DNA from: Bacteroidales bacterium
Lineage (GTDB): Bacteria > Bacteroidota > Bacteroidia > Bacteroidales > UBA932
Direction of reading: 5' to 3'
NCBI GenBank assembly: GCA_021443665.1
Contig: JABUTN010000007.1
Coordinates: forward strand, 1-42,359
Length of the DNA: 42,359 nucleotides
In this document: piece after piece, positions 27,325 to 34,793 of the stretch
Layout: the number at the start of each line of letters is the position of its first letter
Numbering within the stretch: the first letter of the stretch is position 1
Position numbers and translations under genes: made by a program
Notes under the pieces: generated by a model
Told to the model about the DNA's origin: nothing
The model's database searches: none
Seen by the model: only the letters and a program-made list of their open reading frames with translations

Positions 27325-30260
27325 GGCAAGGATATGCTGAAGACAAAATCCACCCAGTTCACCTTGTCAGTATGAGGCTGGAGACCGGTGCGGCTGTAGC
27401 GGATTCCGGCCGTAATGGGGATTACGTATCTGAACAGGTTGAAGTCTATGGAAAATTCAAATCCGTATGACAGCATATCCACAGTCTTGTACATATAGTT
27501 TCGGGCATAGTCCACAAAAGGTATCAGACGCGCTCTCTTCAAGTATAGGAAATAGGGAATCGCCACGTCTCCAAGCCAGATGGGTATGGCATAATCGGCC
27601 GAAACTTTGAAATACTGGAAGCCCGGCCTTTGCTGCGGAAGCATCACATAGCCTCTGGGCAGGGAGGCCGCTGAACTCAGGAAATAGGAATCAGACCATT
27701 CCCTCTGGTACTGGGCCCTGAGCAGCAAGCCCTGACGGCGCAGGATTCCGGGCAGATAGCCGTAAACCTGGGCGAACACCTGGCTTCCGAAGAGCCTTCC
27801 CGGGGCGTATGCCCCCCTTACTGCCATACCAAGACCCCAGCGCGGGAAAAGCTGCCCCTTTGCAACGGGACGCCCCATATAGTATTGCAGGGAAGCCACC
27901 ATTTCGTGGCGCTGTATGAACTCGCCGGCTACCGGATCGAAATAGCGGTCGTTGCTGAAATGGTAGCCGAAGGCCGGAGTGAGCGTTTTGCTTGTGCCTC
28001 CACGGTAAAAGGAGATGGGCCGCGAGAGCGTGAGCGTAAGGTCCGAATTCACCACACCCTTGGTGACTGACCCGTATGGGAGTTCCCTGCGGTCGTCGCT
28101 GAGCCTGAAATAATCATACGAACTTTTCGCATTCAGGTCGTAGGCGGCGTGCAGGTCCACGCCCAGGACATTCCAGTTGAGGTCGAAATGCCCCGCGTGA
28201 TAGCCTCCGGGGTGGCCCGATTCCCAACTCTTGTGCCAGGCATATCCTGCCATAAAGGAAACCGTTTCCATTGTGTTCTGCGAATACACGACCACGCCGG
28301 GAGCGGCTATGGACTCGATTGAGGAGAAGTTCCCGTTCATCACCTCCGCCACATTGAAATAAACCGGCGCCCAGGTGTGGATATTGAAGGCCCCGAGAAA
28401 CTTGCTGTACCTGCCGCTCCTGTACGAAGACACATCCACCGTGTCATTTTGCGACAATTCCGGCAGTTTTGAGGAAAATCTGCGCTGGCTGTCCAACATT
28501 TCCATCACGGGCCACTTGTAGGGCTTGTCAAAGTGTGCTGGCATCCAGCGAAGGGATTCCACCGCGGATTTTGCCACCCGGAAGCCCATTTTGTCATACT
28601 CGCAGTAATACAGCGTGCCGTTTTCGTCAAAAGAGGGGTCCGTCACCCCAAAGGCGGAGTTTGTCATAGAGAGCAGCACATTGGTTTCGGGATAGTAGCG
28701 GTAAATGTTCTCCACCCCGTCAAGGTCGCTCACGAAGTAAAGGCTCTCCTCGTCCGCGTCAAAGTTTTCTATGCTCTGGTGCTGCGGGGCCACCACCGGC
28801 TCCCATTTCGGGCCGGAGGCATCAAGTCTGTAGATGCCCAGACCTTCCGGATTCACGATTGTATTGTAAATTTCTCCCTTATAGTATGCCGTCTGGACTA
28901 TCTGCCAGCCCTTGGGGGCCTCAATGCGGGAAACCGGCTTGCCTTTTTTGCCGTCCAGGAATACCAGGAAAGTGTTGCCGTCAATGGAGTATTCGGCCAC
29001 GGCTATGGTGTCGGCCGTGGGGGAAAAGGTAGGATTGAAATAGCGCGTGTTCCCGCCGAAACTGCGGATGCGGCCCGTTTTCAAGTCCATTTTCCTGACA
29101 ATGGAACGGTCCCTCTGGATTTTCTGGTATCCGTCCAATTCAGACCACACAATCTGTCCGCTCTCCTGATGGTAGGACAGGCTGCTGGTGACAGAGCCGA
29201 AGAAATGCACGAATCTTTCCCTTGACAGGCTGTCTATGGCCACCATATCGTAAGCGTGCTGGATGCCCGATTTAATGGCCAATACCTTGCCGTGGTATTT
29301 CGAGTCCGGGTTGTTGATGTAAATGGGATTATGATATTCCGTATAGAGATTCTCCTTGCGGGACAAAACGGTGTCGGGCTTGAGCGGCTCCCCTCTTTCC
29401 TCAAGGTCCTTCTTCCAGACCTCTGTCCACATCTGATTGGCGTAGTCAAGCATTCTCGACCTTGAAGGGGTGCCTGTCAGTTCCTTTTTCTTTCCTATGG
29501 TCACGGGACAATACACCTGGGTTCCAGACCATTTGAAGGTCTTGCCCGTATGAAAATAGTCCATCGACATTTTGCGGTTGGCTGACATCATGAAATAGCC
29601 GAATTCGTATGCGTTGGGGGCCTTGCGGTAGAAGGACCCCTGACGCATCCTCTCCCAAATGGGATATTCCCCCGTCAGAAACAGGGAGCGGGTATAGCGC
29701 ATCAGCGCGGCGCTGCGGCCGCGTCCTCCAAGCGTGAGTTCGCTTTCGGCAAACACGGCATCCCCCTCCATAATGAAATCCGCCCCGAAAATTCCCATAA
29801 TGAGTCCGGGTGCGGCCTGTCCGATGATATATGATGCGACCCCGGGAAATCCCTTGGTGAAATGCTCGCACTGTCCCACGTGGCGGCTCTCGTGTATGGC
29901 CAGATCCCAGGCCCAGGGCACTGAATTGGAGCCGTAAGCGTCCGGAGTGGGATAAAGCACCATCCTTTTGGGAGCCCACACCACCATACCGTTGCTGACG
30001 GTTTCGTAGGGCTGGAGTATGACATCTATCCTTTTGGGGTCTATCTTCAAGGCTTCCATCACCCAGGGACGCACTGTCTCAAGATTGCGCAGATATACCC
30101 TCGCCAAAGAATCTGTCTCTGTGGGATAAATGAGGTTATAGTGGTCTGTCTTTATGTGGCTCCATTTCTTCAGGCTTGGAGACGTGCCAGCCGAATAAAA
30201 CTGCGCCGAAATTCCGAGAGCCGGCAGTAAGCAGATGAATATCAACGCAATTCTTCTCAT
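27321..30260 (-). CDS. Outer-membrane protein: HExxH peptidase-like domain, propeller-like middle, C-terminal beta-barrel
   Basis: 979 residues with a signal peptide (~1-19, LGISAQ). The N-terminal ~250 residues look like a gluzincin/peptidase-MA-like domain: AIHESRHVGQ supplies HExxH (His123, Glu124, His127), and MEGDAVFAES 38 residues later offers the third zinc ligand (Glu165). The middle (~330-600) has repeated YW-motif blades typical of TolB/PD40 propellers, such as NPTFSPTADTIAVAEYS, LYFVSDLDGVENIYRY and DPSFDENGTLYYCEYD. The last ~330 residues alternate polar and aromatic residues and end in VDFVFSISLP, as expected for a Bam-inserted outer-membrane barrel. I infer an outer-membrane-anchored metallopeptidase with the catalytic part in the periplasm or at the surface. 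Substrate unknown. It is monocistronic, with a promoter 16 nt upstream. Confidence 0.8.
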   Translation of the reverse strand: MRRIALIFICLLPALGISAQFYSAGTSPSLKKWSHIKTDHYNLIYPTETDSLARVYLRNLETVRPWVMEALKIDPKRIDVILQPYETVSNGMVVWAPKRMVLYPTPDAYGSNSVPWAWDLAIHESRHVGQCEHFTKGFPGVASYIIGQAAPGLIMGIFGADFIMEGDAVFAESELTLGGRGRSAALMRYTRSLFLTGEYPIWERMRQGSFYRKAPNAYEFGYFMMSANRKMSMDYFHTGKTFKWSGTQVYCPVTIGKKKELTGTPSRSRMLDYANQMWTEVWKKDLEERGEPLKPDTVLSRKENLYTEYHNPIYINNPDSKYHGKVLAIKSGIQHAYDMVAIDSLSRERFVHFFGSVTSSLSYHQESGQIVWSELDGYQKIQRDRSIVRKMDLKTGRIRSFGGNTRYFNPTFSPTADTIAVAEYSIDGNTFLVFLDGKKGKPVSRIEAPKGWQIVQTAYYKGEIYNTIVNPEGLGIYRLDASGPKWEPVVAPQHQSIENFDADEESLYFVSDLDGVENIYRYYPETNVLLSMTNSAFGVTDPSFDENGTLYYCEYDKMGFRVAKSAVESLRWMPAHFDKPYKWPVMEMLDSQRRFSSKLPELSQNDTVDVSSYRSGRYSKFLGAFNIHTWAPVYFNVAEVMNGNFSSIESIAAPGVVVYSQNTMETVSFMAGYAWHKSWESGHPGGYHAGHFDLNWNVLGVDLHAAYDLNAKSSYDYFRLSDDRRELPYGSVTKGVVNSDLTLTLSRPISFYRGGTSKTLTPAFGYHFSNDRYFDPVAGEFIQRHEMVASLQYYMGRPVAKGQLFPRWGLGMAVRGAYAPGRLFGSQVFAQVYGYLPGILRRQGLLLRAQYQREWSDSYFLSSAASLPRGYVMLPQQRPGFQYFKVSADYAIPIWLGDVAIPYFLYLKRARLIPFVDYARNYMYKTVDMLSYGFEFSIDFNLFRYVIPITAGIRYSRTGLQPHTDKVNWVDFVFSISLP

Positions 30261-30276
30261 TTTTTAAAAATCTTGG

Positions 30277-30284
30277 CAAAGATA
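30277..30284 (-). promoter_or_regulatory. -7 promoter box for the peptidase-barrel gene
   Basis: Minus strand reads TATCTTTG, ending 16 nt before the ATG at 30260. It stands back-to-back with the tRNA-Gln box, with only 12 bp between them. Confidence 0.7.
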
Positions 30285-30296
30285 TAATAAAAATAG

Positions 30297-30304
30297 TACC
30301 TTTG
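30297..30304 (+). promoter_or_regulatory. -7 promoter box for tRNA-Gln and the following lipoprotein gene
   Basis: TACCTTTG followed by CGCCCG, ending 10 nt before the tRNA 5' end. It is the only recognisable promoter for the thioredoxin-like lipoprotein gene that begins 4 nt after the tRNA. Confidence 0.75.
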
Positions 30305-30314
30305 CGCCCGGAAT

Positions 30315-30385
30315 TGACCAATGGTGTAATGGCAGCACTAGAGATTTTGGTTCTCTCAGTCCAGGTTCGAATCCTGGTTGGTCAA
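30315..30385 (+). tRNA. glnX-TTG: tRNA-Gln (anticodon TTG)
   Basis: The acceptor arms TGACCAA and TTGGTCA pair fully, with A as discriminator. The anticodon stem AGAGA/TCTCT encloses loop TTTTGGT, giving TTG (reads CAA, and CAG by wobble). The T arm CCAGG-TTCGAAT-CCTGG is clean. The encoded 3' end continues CAAA, so CCA is added enzymatically. The next gene's ATG is at 30390. The gene symbol is a placeholder. Confidence 0.95.
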
Positions 30386-30389
30386 CAAA

Positions 30390-31361
30390 ATGGAAAGGCA
30401 TATCGAAAAAGCGGTAATTTGCACTCTGCTCTGCGGGTGCATTTTTAGTTTTATCAGTTGTGGATCCCGCAGCAGACAGACAAAATCTGCAGCGCAGGAT
30501 TTCCCTTTCATCAAGGTACCTGCGATGATGACGGAGCCGGGGCAGATTGCCGAGTATATGGCCGGAAGATTTTGGGCCCCATACTGCGACTCAGCGGCCG
30601 TATGGACCAGGGACACCCTCTATGTGGGCGGTATCTGGAGGGATGATTTTGTGGCGGCCTACCGGCAGTGGGCGACTTTGCTCTGGATGCTGAACCCTCT
30701 GATTGCCCAAAAATCCGTGGAACAGAATCTCAGGTATTTTCAGGCACTGCACGACTCTATTCCCGATACCGGAGCCTATCCCCTGTTCCTTGATTTGTGT
30801 GAAGAATACTTCTACGGTGTCAATTCCACTTTCCGCAACGAGCAGCTGTATCTTCCCGTGGTGAGGCTGAGAGTGAAGGAAATGCGCAAGGATTCCGTCC
30901 TGCACGACAAGTACGCCAAACAGCTCGAGTGCTGCTCCCTCAACCAGATCGGAACCGTGGCTTCTGATTTCGATTTCACGGACAAAAGGGGCAGGAGAGG
31001 CAGTCTGCACAAAATCCGGGCTCCTTACACCCTTCTGTTCTTCTCCAATCCCGGTTGCAATGCCTGCAAACAGATTATAGACAAACTGAACGCCAGCCAG
31101 AAAGTGGCCGAGCTGACCGGCAAGGGCCGGCTTGCCGTGCTCAATGTGTATATAGACGAGAATCCGGATGAATGGTACAAATATATGCCCATTTACCCGG
31201 ATTCGTGGACCAACGCCTATGACGAGGACCTGGAAATCAGAACCAACACTCTCTACGATGTGCGTGCCATTCCCTCCCTCTATCTTCTGGATGCCGACAA
31301 GAAGGTCATTTTCAAGGACCTTCCGGACAACAGACTCATAGATCTGCTGGAAATGCTCTGA
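30390..31361 (+). CDS. Thioredoxin-like lipoprotein (DUF5106-like N-terminus)
   Basis: 323 residues from the ATG at 30390; the ORF track's TTG lies in the tRNA acceptor stem and is excluded. Lipobox FISC (Cys24) predicts a lipoprotein. The N-terminal part (~45-185, with FWAPYCDSAAVW and LDLCEEYFYGVNS) resembles the DUF5106 region found in Bacteroidetes redox lipoproteins. The C-terminal part (~190-323) is a thioredoxin fold: ASDFDFTDKRGRRGSL, then LLFFSNPGCNACKQI with the CxxC pair Cys223-Cys226, and AIPSLYLLDADKKVI with the cis-proline. I infer a periplasmic thiol-disulfide reductase or redox sensor. Its stop codon directly abuts the gcvH stop on the other strand. Confidence 0.85.
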   Translation: MERHIEKAVICTLLCGCIFSFISCGSRSRQTKSAAQDFPFIKVPAMMTEPGQIAEYMAGRFWAPYCDSAAVWTRDTLYVGGIWRDDFVAAYRQWATLLWMLNPLIAQKSVEQNLRYFQALHDSIPDTGAYPLFLDLCEEYFYGVNSTFRNEQLYLPVVRLRVKEMRKDSVLHDKYAKQLECCSLNQIGTVASDFDFTDKRGRRGSLHKIRAPYTLLFFSNPGCNACKQIIDKLNASQKVAELTGKGRLAVLNVYIDENPDEWYKYMPIYPDSWTNAYDEDLEIRTNTLYDVRAIPSLYLLDADKKVIFKDLPDNRLIDLLEML

Positions 31362-31739
31362 TTACTTGCAGATGGCCTGATATGCGGCGGAGTCAAGAAG
31401 GGTGTCGATTTCGGAAGCGTCAGAATACTTCACTTTGATCATCCAGCCTTCTCCGTAAGGATCCTTGTTGACAAGTTCGGGAGCGCCTTCGAGAGCGGCA
31501 TTGAGCTCCACAACCTCTCCGCTGAGGGGCATATAGGCTTCGGCCACGGTCTTGACGGCCTCGATGTCGCCGAATTTCTCCTCTTTGGCAAGGTTTTCCC
31601 CTTCTGTGGGGATGTCAACGAATACGATGTCTCCGAGCTCGCTCTGTGCGAAATCAGTGATACCAACTACGGCGAGTTCGCCCTCGATGCGGACCCATTC
31701 GTGGTCCTTGGTGTACTTGAGATTGTCAGGTGTGTTCAT
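31362..31739 (-). CDS. gcvH: Glycine cleavage system H protein
   Basis: 125 residues, normal length. It carries the lipoyl arm that shuttles the aminomethyl group between the P, T and L proteins in glycine breakdown. The conserved [19 protein letters not shown] is present, and the lipoylated lysine is Lys63 in [14 protein letters not shown], followed by SGEVVELN and [11 protein letters not shown]. It lies 1 nt downstream of ruvA on the same strand, so is probably co-transcribed, though the two functions are unrelated. No other gcv gene is in the window. It abuts the thioredoxin-like lipoprotein gene tail to tail with no gap. Confidence 0.97.
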   Translation of the reverse strand: MNTPDNLKYTKDHEWVRIEGELAVVGITDFAQSELGDIVFVDIPTEGENLAKEEKFGDIEAVKTVAEAYMPLSGEVVELNAALEGAPELVNKDPYGEGWMIKVKYSDASEIDTLLDSAAYQAICK

Positions 31740-31740
31740 T

Positions 31741-32325
31741 TTATAGAAGTTTTAGTGATTTTTTAATAATGTCTTCGATTTCAAGGGCGGGATCTGCCTT
31801 GAGTACCTGATCCACAGCCTTTTCCGATGCGGCCTTGGCAAAGCCGAGCATCACCAGCGCGGTCACCGCACTGCCGCGAGATGCGTTTGAGGCGCTGCCC
31901 GCCAGACTGATTTCCGCACCCTTCTCCTTCGATACCTTGTCCTTCAGTTCGATGATGATTTTCTGGGCGGTCTTGAGTCCTATGCCTTTCACGGCCTTGA
32001 TTTTCGCCACATCCCCGGCCACAATGGCGGCCGTGAACTCCTCGCTTGAAAGGGCGGACAGAACCAGGCGGGCAGTCCCTGCGCCCACTCCGGACACGCC
32101 TATCAGCAGTTCGAACAGCCTTCTCTCCTCCCTGTCATAAAAACCGTAAAGGGCCTCGTCATCCTCACGCAGATGGTGGTAGGCATATACCTTCACCTCT
32201 TTCATGGAACGCAGCTTGTCATAGGTCTGCAGGCTTATCAGCAGCCTCCAGCCTATGCCGGCAGCCTCCACGATTGCTTCGGTGGGAGTGATTTCCACAA
32301 GGCTTCCTTTGATATATTCGTACAT
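31741..32325 (-). CDS. ruvA: Holliday junction branch migration protein RuvA
   Basis: 194 residues from the ATG at 32325. The ORF track starts seven codons earlier, but [14 protein letters not shown] is the typical RuvA beginning and the upstream part lies in the leader. The OB-fold domain I covers ~1-64, then helix-hairpin-helix domain II ([20 protein letters not shown] and [19 protein letters not shown]), a flexible linker, and domain III (from ~145, [20 protein letters not shown]) that contacts RuvB. RuvA binds four-way junctions and recruits the RuvB motor. It is divergent from sufS with fully overlapping promoters. Confidence 0.97.
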   Translation of the reverse strand: MYEYIKGSLVEITPTEAIVEAAGIGWRLLISLQTYDKLRSMKEVKVYAYHHLREDDEALYGFYDREERRLFELLIGVSGVGAGTARLVLSALSSEEFTAAIVAGDVAKIKAVKGIGLKTAQKIIIELKDKVSKEKGAEISLAGSASNASRGSAVTALVMLGFAKAASEKAVDQVLKADPALEIEDIIKKSLKLL

Positions 32326-32343
32326 CGTGTGCAGTATTTGGTG

Positions 32344-32351
32344 CAAAATTA
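32344..32351 (-). promoter_or_regulatory. -7 promoter box for ruvA-gcvH
   Basis: Minus strand reads TAATTTTG followed by CACC, 18 nt before the ruvA ATG. Only 2 bp separate it from the sufS box on the other strand. Confidence 0.65.
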
Positions 32352-32353
32352 AC

Positions 32354-32361
32354 TATTTTTG
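32354..32361 (+). promoter_or_regulatory. -7 promoter box for the sufS operon
   Basis: TATTTTTG followed by CAGACCC, 20 nt before the sufS ATG at 32382. Its upstream promoter half necessarily lies in the ruvA leader. Confidence 0.65.
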
Positions 32362-32381
32362 CAGACCCTTTCCAAATAGAA

Positions 32382-33611
32382 ATGACATATTTCGAAAATA
32401 TTCGCTCACAGGTCCCCGCACTTAGCGCAAAAGTGAAGGGCAAGGACCTTGTCTATTTGGACAATGCCGCCACTGCACAGCGCCCGGAGTCCGTCATCAG
32501 ACTCTTTGACCGCTGCTGCTTGGAAGCAAACGCGAATATCCACAGGGCTGTCCATACACTGAGCGCGGAGGCCACCCGGCTGTACGAGGAAGGCCGACGG
32601 GCCGTGGCTGAATTCATCAACGCGCCCTGCCGCGAATGCGTGGTCTTCACATCCGGCACAACAGCCTCCGTCAACCTCGTCGCAAACTCAATGGCCCGCG
32701 GCGGGATGCTCGGCAAAGGGGATGTTGTTCTGCTCAGCGAGGCGGAACACCACTCAAACCTTGTTCCCTGGCAGATGGCAGCCCAGTTTACCGGCGCCCG
32801 CATAGAATATGTCCCGGTGGATGATTCCGGCCGGCTTCGGATGGATGTCCTGGACGCACTTTTGGCCAAGGGCGGAGTGAAACTGCTTGCCCTTGCCCAT
32901 ATCAGCAATGTTCTCGGCATAGTCAACCCAATCGCGGAAGTGACGGCAAAGGCCCATAAGGTCGGGGCACTGGTGCTTATAGACGGAGCTCAGGGCATAG
33001 TCCACGAGAAGGTGGACGTGCAGGAAATCGACTGCGATTTTTACGTCTTTTCCGGCCATAAGGTCTATACCGTTCCAGGCACGGGAATACTGTACGGCAA
33101 GCCTGAGATTCTTGAAGCCCTGCCGCCCTTTATGGGTGGAGGCGATATGGTCGAAACGGTGAGTTACGGCGGTTTTTCGGCCACGGCCCTGCCCCTGAAG
33201 TTTGAGGCCGGCACCCCAAATTTCGCAGCCGTGGCCACATACGTCCCCGCCCTGGAGTTTGCCCGCAGCCTTGAAGGGAATCAAGTGAAGACCTATATGA
33301 AGGGAATGACGGATTACCTCTTTGACGAACTTGGAAAACTTGGAGGTTGCAGGATTTACGGCAGCAACGGGGAGGACAAGGCCCCCCTCATTTCATTTGT
33401 GACTGAAGGAGCCCACCACGCCGATATAGCCCAGCTTCTGGATGCCCAGGGAGTAGCCGTAAGATCGGGGCTGATGTGTGCCGAGCCCCTGATTACAGAG
33501 CGTTTCGGACAAAGCGGCATGCTCCGTGTGTCACTTGCTCCCTACAACAATCCGGAGGAATGTCAGAAATTCATCAAGGCGCTGGAAAAGGCCCTTGCAA
33601 TGCTGAGATAA
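32382..33611 (+). CDS. sufS: Cysteine desulfurase SufS
   Basis: 409 residues, normal for group II cysteine desulfurases. It takes sulfur from cysteine with PLP and hands it on for Fe-S assembly. Visible are YLDNAATAQRPESVI, FTSGTTASVNLVA, EAEHHSNLVPWQ, the PLP aspartate in LIDGAQGIVHE, and the Schiff-base Lys227 in SGHKVYTVPGTG. The persulfide-forming Cys366 is in RSGLMCAEPL, where the usual RSGHHCAQPL has HH and Q. The conserved GGGDMV is intact. It heads a sufS-sufE-DUF59-folK operon; the sufBCD scaffold genes are not in this window. Confidence 0.96.
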   Translation: MTYFENIRSQVPALSAKVKGKDLVYLDNAATAQRPESVIRLFDRCCLEANANIHRAVHTLSAEATRLYEEGRRAVAEFINAPCRECVVFTSGTTASVNLVANSMARGGMLGKGDVVLLSEAEHHSNLVPWQMAAQFTGARIEYVPVDDSGRLRMDVLDALLAKGGVKLLALAHISNVLGIVNPIAEVTAKAHKVGALVLIDGAQGIVHEKVDVQEIDCDFYVFSGHKVYTVPGTGILYGKPEILEALPPFMGGGDMVETVSYGGFSATALPLKFEAGTPNFAAVATYVPALEFARSLEGNQVKTYMKGMTDYLFDELGKLGGCRIYGSNGEDKAPLISFVTEGAHHADIAQLLDAQGVAVRSGLMCAEPLITERFGQSGMLRVSLAPYNNPEECQKFIKALEKALAMLR

Positions 33612-33614
33612 AAA

Positions 33615-34028
33615 ATGACAATAGAGGAAACAGAAAAAAAGATTGTGGATGAGTTCTCCGCCTTTGAGGACTGGATGGACAAATACGAATATCTGATTGA
33701 GTTAGGCTCCGAACTGGAAATCATCGCCCCGGAACTCAAAACCCCCGAACGCCTGATCAAGGGCTGCCAATCCCGTGTATGGCTTGGCGCGGAGAACAGG
33801 AACGGTGCCATACACCTGAGCGCAGACAGTGACGCAATCATCACAAAAGGCATTATCTCACTCCTAATCAGAGTGTTCCAAGACAGGACTCCGGAAGAGA
33901 TCCTGTCGGCAAAACTCGATTTCATCGACCAAATTGGACTGAGGCAGAACCTTTCCCCCACCCGGGCAAACGGACTTGTCTCCATGATAGAACAAATCAG
34001 GGCCTATGCCTTGTCCTGGGCAAAATAA
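33615..34028 (+). CDS. sufE: Sulfur acceptor protein SufE
   Basis: 137 residues, normal length. SufE accepts persulfide sulfur from SufS on Cys51, which is present in LIKGCQSRVWLG at the same number as in E. coli SufE. The start (IVDEFSAFEDWMDKYEYLIELG) and the C-terminal GLRQNLSPTRANGLVSMIEQIR are family signatures. It follows sufS after 3 nt and precedes the DUF59 gene by 4 nt, which makes a functional transfer pair within one operon. Confidence 0.97.
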   Translation: MTIEETEKKIVDEFSAFEDWMDKYEYLIELGSELEIIAPELKTPERLIKGCQSRVWLGAENRNGAIHLSADSDAIITKGIISLLIRVFQDRTPEEILSAKLDFIDQIGLRQNLSPTRANGLVSMIEQIRAYALSWAK

Positions 34029-34032
34029 AGAT

Positions 34033-34347
34033 ATGGCAGAAAAAAGTGCAATAGAAAGGGATGTGGTAAGGGCCTTGCGACAGGTCTATGATCCCGAAAT
34101 ACCCGTGAACATCTATGATTTGGGACTGATTTACGCCATTGACATAGATGAAGACTTCAAGGCATCCATCACTATGACAATGACCGCCCCAAACTGCCCT
34201 ATGGCGGACCAGCTCGTGGAAATGGTCAATGACGCCGTGATTGACGTGCCGGGCATCACCGGATGCTCCATCAATCTTGTCTTCGAGCCCGAATGGACCA
34301 AAGACCGTATGAGCGAGGAGGCTATGCTGGAACTCGGACTGCTGTAA
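34033..34347 (+). CDS. DUF59/MIP18-family Fe-S assembly protein (SufT-like)
   Basis: 104 residues from the ATG at 34033; the ORF track's start at 34006 overlaps sufE and is less likely. The MIP18/DUF59 core is clear: VVRALRQVYDPEIPVNIYDLGLIY, then MTMTAPNCPMADQL with the conserved cysteine, and a C-terminal FEPEWTKDRMSEEAMLELGL. Family members assist maturation of Fe-S proteins, and many suf operons carry one. Here it sits directly after sufE, which supports that role; I cannot tell which target proteins it serves. Its stop overlaps the folK start by 1 nt (TAATG). Confidence 0.92.
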   Translation: MAEKSAIERDVVRALRQVYDPEIPVNIYDLGLIYAIDIDEDFKASITMTMTAPNCPMADQLVEMVNDAVIDVPGITGCSINLVFEPEWTKDRMSEEAMLELGLL

Positions 34348-34793
34348 TGGACGATATTCGGACAGTCAGACTTCTGCTGGGCTCGAACCTTGGAAACAGG
34401 GAACGCGCCCTGTCCGCTGCCATCTCGCTTCTGGTAACGGAACTGGCCCCCTATCTTTGCTCCGACATCAGGGAAAGTTCCGTAATGCACACAAAAGCCG
34501 TGGGTTTCGAAAGCGAAAACGAGTTCCTGAACCAGGCTATCGCCTTCGAGTTGAGGGGAGTATCCCCAGAGCAGTTGCTCTCCGTCTGCAAATACGTGGA
34601 ACAGAAATTGGGCCGTCCGGTCCACAATGCGGAATATGATGCCGCCGGCAGACGCATCTACAGGGACCGTGTCATAGACATCGACATCCTGACCTTCGGG
34701 GACCTCACACTCGACATCCCGGAACTGACCATACCCCACAAGGGACTTGCGGACAGGGATTTCGAAAGGGTGTTGCTTGAGGAACTATCCTAA
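34347..34793 (+). CDS. folK: 2-amino-4-hydroxy-6-hydroxymethyldihydropteridine pyrophosphokinase
   Basis: 148 residues from the ATG at 34347, chosen because [18 protein letters not shown] is the standard HPPK start and the ORF track's upstream extension lies in the DUF59 gene. The enzyme transfers pyrophosphate from ATP to the pterin in folate synthesis. The ATP/Mg motif [14 protein letters not shown] and the C-terminal [18 protein letters not shown] are present. It is the last gene of the suf operon. The 3' end overlaps that of asd by 9 bp, tail to tail. Confidence 0.94.
   Translation: MDDIRTVRLLLGSNLGNRERALSAAISLLVTELAPYLCSDIRESSVMHTKAVGFESENEFLNQAIAFELRGVSPEQLLSVCKYVEQKLGRPVHNAEYDAAGRRIYRDRVIDIDILTFGDLTLDIPELTIPHKGLADRDFERVLLEELS

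Noticed and set aside
30378-30389. TTG start of the thioredoxin-like lipoprotein within the tRNA acceptor stem
   Set aside because: It would need translation of the tRNA 3' end; the ATG at 30390 gives a normal lipoprotein signal.
34131-34739. 202-aa minus-strand ORF
   Set aside because: It is antisense to DUF59 and folK, both of which have recognisable motifs.
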